Source: Mesorhizobium loti (GTDB lineage Bacteria; Pseudomonadota; Alphaproteobacteria; Rhizobiales; Rhizobiaceae). From it: DNA of 64,000 nucleotides. The position numbers and the translations under genes were made by a program. Positions 61,284 through 64,000 of the stretch are shown here, piece by piece; the first letter of the stretch is position 1, and each line of letters starts with the position of its first letter. The notes beneath the pieces were generated by a model. That model did no database searches and was not told the DNA's origin. It saw only the letters and a program-made list of their open reading frames with translations. The DNA lies in NCBI GenBank assembly GCA_014189435.1, contig CP050293.1, positions 625,001-689,000 on the forward strand. The letters run 5' to 3'.

Positions 61284-62906
61284 ATGGCTGACGAACAAAA
61301 AGGGTTTCGCCTGTCGCGCAGGCTGCTGCTGGGTGCGGCTGTGGTCGGCGGCGCGGTGCTGTGGGGCGGCACCACGGTGGCGCGGCTGGCGCGCGGACCT
61401 TCGGGACCAAAGAACGCCGGACGGATTGCCGATATCGATGGTATCGCGCTGCCTCTAAAGCCACTGGAGAATGAGCCGGCCTTCGATCCTTCGCTGCCCT
61501 GGTCGGCAAAAGGCGGCGACATCAACGATGCCAGCGGTCTGTCGAGGACACCGGTCTATGGTGTGGTCGAGGTCAGCGAGGACGAGCACATCGCCAAGGC
61601 GCTGGCCTTCGCGCGCGCCAATGGCTTGAAAATCTCGCTGGCCGCCATCCGCCATTCGATGGGCGGGCATGCCTTTGACGACAACGCGCTGGTGCTCGAC
61701 CTCAGAAAGTTCAACAAGGTGACGGTCGACGCCGCGGCGAAGACCATGACCTTGCAGCCGGGCGCGCGCTGGCACGACATCCAGAACCTCCTGCATCCGC
61801 GCTTTGCCGTGAAGGCGATGCAGTCGACCGACATCTTTTCGGTCGGCGGCTCGCTGTCGGTCAATGCGCATGGCATGGACCATCAGGCGGGTTCGGTGGC
61901 GGGCTCGATCCGCTCGATGCGGGTGATGCTGGCCGACGGTTCAGTGACCATTTGCTCGCCCACCGAGAACACCGATCTGTTCCGCCACGTCGTCGGCGGC
62001 TACGGCCTGTTCGGCGTGGTGCTGGAGGCGACGCTCGATATCGTCGACAACGCCGTCTACCGCACCTCGCGCGAAATCATCAAATCGGACGATTTTCCGA
62101 AATTCTTCACCGAGGTGCTGGAGCCGAACAAGGAGATCGGCCTGTTCTACGGCCATCTGTCGACGGCGCCAGGCAATTTCCTCGAAGACATGATCGTCTA
62201 CCGTTATGACAAGGTGGCCGAACAGCCGCCGGCCGACCAGCCAGCGATTGGCGAGCCGGGATCGGTCGGGCTGAAACGGGTGATCATCAACCTGGCGAAA
62301 TGGGGCAGCCTGTTCCAGGAGCTGAAATGGTTCACCGAAAAGACGCTGGAGCCGAAGTTCGAAAGCTGCACGGTGGCGCGTACTTCGGCGATGGCCGAGG
62401 GCGAGGCCTGTCTCGTCACGCGCAACAATCCGATGCACGATTCGGTGCCCTATCTCTTCAACGATCAAATGGATGAGACCGACATCCTGCACGAATATTT
62501 TATTCCACGCGCCGCCTATGTCGAATTCATCACGGAAGCTCGCGAGATCCTGCGCAACCAGACGCTGCCGGTGCTCAATGCCTCGGTGCGCATCGTCCAC
62601 AAGGAGGATGTCGCACTGACCTACGCGCCGGAGCCGGCCTACTCGCTGGTGCTCTACATCAATCAGCCCACCGATGCCGACGGCAATGCCAGGATGCGGG
62701 CGCTGACGCGGGCGCTGATCGATGTGACGATCAAGCATGGCGGCCGGTTCTTCCTGCCCTACCAACTGCATTATACGGCCAAGGAGTTGCTGGCCTCCTA
62801 TCCCGAACTGCCGGCCTTCTTGGCGGCAAAGCGGCAGTATGACCCTACGGAACTGTTTTCCTCGACCTTCTACCGTGCCATCAAGGCGCTCAGCGGGGTG
62901 GTATAA
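61284..62906 (+). CDS. FAD-binding oxidoreductase, PCMH type, exported
   Basis: 540 residues from ATG 61284 with CGGGGGAT before it. RLSRRLLLGAAVVGGAVLW is a twin-arginine-like or membrane anchor. FAD domain: FARANGLKISLAAIRHSMGGHAFDDNALVLDLRKF with the HSMGGH segment of the PCMH fold, FAVKAMQSTDIFSVGGSLSVNAHGMDHQ and VVGGYGLFGVVLEATLDIVDNA. The C-terminal FAD-oxidase cap is complete. The donor substrate is unknown. A hypothetical exported protein gene follows 18 bp downstream. Confidence 0.86.
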   Translation: MADEQKGFRLSRRLLLGAAVVGGAVLWGGTTVARLARGPSGPKNAGRIADIDGIALPLKPLENEPAFDPSLPWSAKGGDINDASGLSRTPVYGVVEVSEDEHIAKALAFARANGLKISLAAIRHSMGGHAFDDNALVLDLRKFNKVTVDAAAKTMTLQPGARWHDIQNLLHPRFAVKAMQSTDIFSVGGSLSVNAHGMDHQAGSVAGSIRSMRVMLADGSVTICSPTENTDLFRHVVGGYGLFGVVLEATLDIVDNAVYRTSREIIKSDDFPKFFTEVLEPNKEIGLFYGHLSTAPGNFLEDMIVYRYDKVAEQPPADQPAIGEPGSVGLKRVIINLAKWGSLFQELKWFTEKTLEPKFESCTVARTSAMAEGEACLVTRNNPMHDSVPYLFNDQMDETDILHEYFIPRAAYVEFITEAREILRNQTLPVLNASVRIVHKEDVALTYAPEPAYSLVLYINQPTDADGNARMRALTRALIDVTIKHGGRFFLPYQLHYTAKELLASYPELPAFLAAKRQYDPTELFSSTFYRAIKALSGVV

Positions 62907-62924
62907 AAAGCAGGAGAACAAGCC

Positions 62925-63548
62925 ATGCGGATGGTATCGGCGGCAGCACTCACCCTCATTGCGCTGTGCGCTGGACCGGCCGGAGCCGAGGACCTCAAGG
63001 CCTTCAAGCTGACCATCGACGGCGTGACGGTCGATATCGATCCCGGCGAAAGCGCAGACGTGACGCTGCCCGGCGGCAAGCGGAGCTTGGTGACGCTCGA
63101 GCGCAACGACTTCGCCACCTTTTCAGGCAGCGACTTCTCGTTCGTCCATGCCAGCAGCATTTCGGTGACCAAGACCGATCTCGGCGATGATATCGCGCAG
63201 TATCTGATGGCGTCGGCGCTGGGCACGATCGTCGTCGTGCAGGAATATGGCAAGATGAATCCGGTGTCGCTCAACCAGCTGATGCTGCAGGAGATGACCA
63301 AGGAATCGGTGCAGGCCGGCGCCACGCTGACGCAGGAGCCGACGACGCGCAAACTTGCCGACGGCAAGGAATTGACCGGCATCCGCGCTCAGGTGAAGAC
63401 ACGCACCGACACCGCCGATTTCGAGATCGTCGGCTTCGGCCTGGCCGATCGGGGGCTGCTGTTCATCACCCGCGTTGCCGGCGAGGACGCTGCCACCGAA
63501 CAGCCGTTGATCGACAAGTTCTGGCAGAGCCTGAAGGTCAAGCTGTAG
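62925..63548 (+). CDS. Exported protein, unknown function
   Basis: 207 residues from ATG 62925, with CAGGAGAACAAG before it, 18 bp after the FAD oxidase stop. Signal peptide ending near AGAED. A possible beta-rich domain follows (FKLTIDGVTVDIDPGESADVTLPGGKRSLVTLERNDFATFSGSDFSFVHASSIS). No recognised family. Likely in the same transcript as the oxidase. Confidence 0.78.
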   Translation: MRMVSAAALTLIALCAGPAGAEDLKAFKLTIDGVTVDIDPGESADVTLPGGKRSLVTLERNDFATFSGSDFSFVHASSISVTKTDLGDDIAQYLMASALGTIVVVQEYGKMNPVSLNQLMLQEMTKESVQAGATLTQEPTTRKLADGKELTGIRAQVKTRTDTADFEIVGFGLADRGLLFITRVAGEDAATEQPLIDKFWQSLKVKL

Positions 63549-63652
63549 GAGACCAGGGTCGTGTCTCGGTTTGGATTTCGGCTGGGGGTCCACACTTTTG
63601 CATAACGGTGGCCCAAGTTATTCTGACGACCCTGGGTTGGAGATCCTACAGC

Positions 63653-64000
63653 ATGGCGAAGCTCATTTTCAGAATGAACGTGTCCCTCGACGGCTACGTC
63701 GACCACATGAGAATGTCATCAGGCCCCACGGTCTTTCGCCACTGGATAGAGCAAGTGCGCGACTTGGCCGGCAGCGTGTATGGTCGCGGTATGTACGAGG
63801 TCATGCGTTATTGGGACGAAGACAGTGCGGAATGGAGTGCGGAGAGGCACGAATTCGCGGCGGCGTGGCGGAGCCAACCGAAATGGGTTGTGTCGCGCTC
63901 GCTGAAGTCGGTCGGCCCCAACGCCACCCTTGTCGCGGATGACGTCGAGGCGGTGATACGTGGGCTTAAGGCCCAACTCGTTGGGGAGATTTCAGTTTCT
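63653..64000 (+). CDS. DHFR/RibD-fold protein (partial, cut by window end)
   Basis: 116 codons from ATG 63653 (GGAGATCC before); it runs off the end. MAKLIFRMNVSLDGYVDHM, then LAGSVYGRGMYEVMRYWDED and WRSQPKWVVSRSL is the start of the small DHFR-like reductase family related to RibD C-terminal domains. The NADPH-binding part is outside the window. Substrate unknown. Confidence 0.88.
   Translation, partial: MAKLIFRMNVSLDGYVDHMRMSSGPTVFRHWIEQVRDLAGSVYGRGMYEVMRYWDEDSAEWSAERHEFAAAWRSQPKWVVSRSLKSVGPNATLVADDVEAVIRGLKAQLVGEISVS

Overview
The window is a GC-rich chromosomal segment from an alphaproteobacterium of the order Hyphomicrobiales, most likely Mesorhizobium or a close relative. This rests on recall of the gene families, not on a database search. 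The supporting signs are the apt gene close to cytochrome bc1, the lgt / MidA-type methyltransferase / pgeF cluster, BA14K, DUF1127, DUF1344 and DUF2778 proteins, a long-tailed UvrB, and several families of short palindromic repeats of rhizobial type. I found no rRNA, tRNA, CRISPR array, transposase, integrase or phage gene. It reads as core chromosome with scattered small accessory genes.

Layout. 1-3.9 kb: end of petB, petC, an exported class A acid phosphatase, an FMN-dependent alpha-hydroxyacid dehydrogenase and apt. 3.9-10.8 kb (minus strand): two overlapping MaoC hydratases, a CorA transporter, a HAD phosphatase, the rplY-pth-ychF translation group and a SAM methyltransferase. 11-13 kb: a GGDEF-EAL gene split by a one-base frameshift. 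13-18 kb: an OhrR-like MarR regulator facing a chloroperoxidase-type hydrolase across a striking operator region, a second exported hydrolase, and a fosmidomycin-type exporter beside an AraC regulator. 18-25.5 kb: prs, then lgt-midA-pgeF-M24 peptidase homologue-lipoprotein, then ubiK, ybjN and csaA on the other strand. 25.6-31.3 kb: two membrane or sugar glycosyltransferase-type genes and a MarR / OmpR / histidine kinase operon. 31.5-39.8 kb: ilvE, a metallo-beta-lactamase-fold hydrolase, three cold-shock genes, a Kazal-domain lipoprotein, a CSS-EAL phosphodiesterase and a group of small proteins. 39.8-46 kb: a TPR-sulfotransferase, DUF1428, VOC and GST proteins, an orphan HigA and an ABC-F ATPase. 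46-51 kb: uvrB and a DUF2778 protein. 51.7-64 kb: largely exported proteins, including a Tat-signal isoaspartyl-methyltransferase homologue in tandem with an 899-residue membrane-embedded spermidine-synthase-like protein and an exported hydrolase, then CapA, DUF3137, DUF2314, DUF1344, an FAD oxidase and a DHFR-family protein cut by the window end.

The observations most worth a second look are: (1) a 49-bp palindromic repeat inserted in the 3' end of uvrB, which shifts the frame so that the native tail, still readable in another frame, is replaced; (2) the GGDEF-EAL frameshift at an A-run that a -1 slip would repair exactly; (3) the Tat-PCMT / membrane spermidine-synthase-like / exported hydrolase operon; (4) a creatinase-fold M24 protein lacking metal ligands in the lgt cluster; (5) two MarR operators readable directly from the DNA and an exact CtrA-type box at 10790-10805; (6) three different inverted pairs of repeats.
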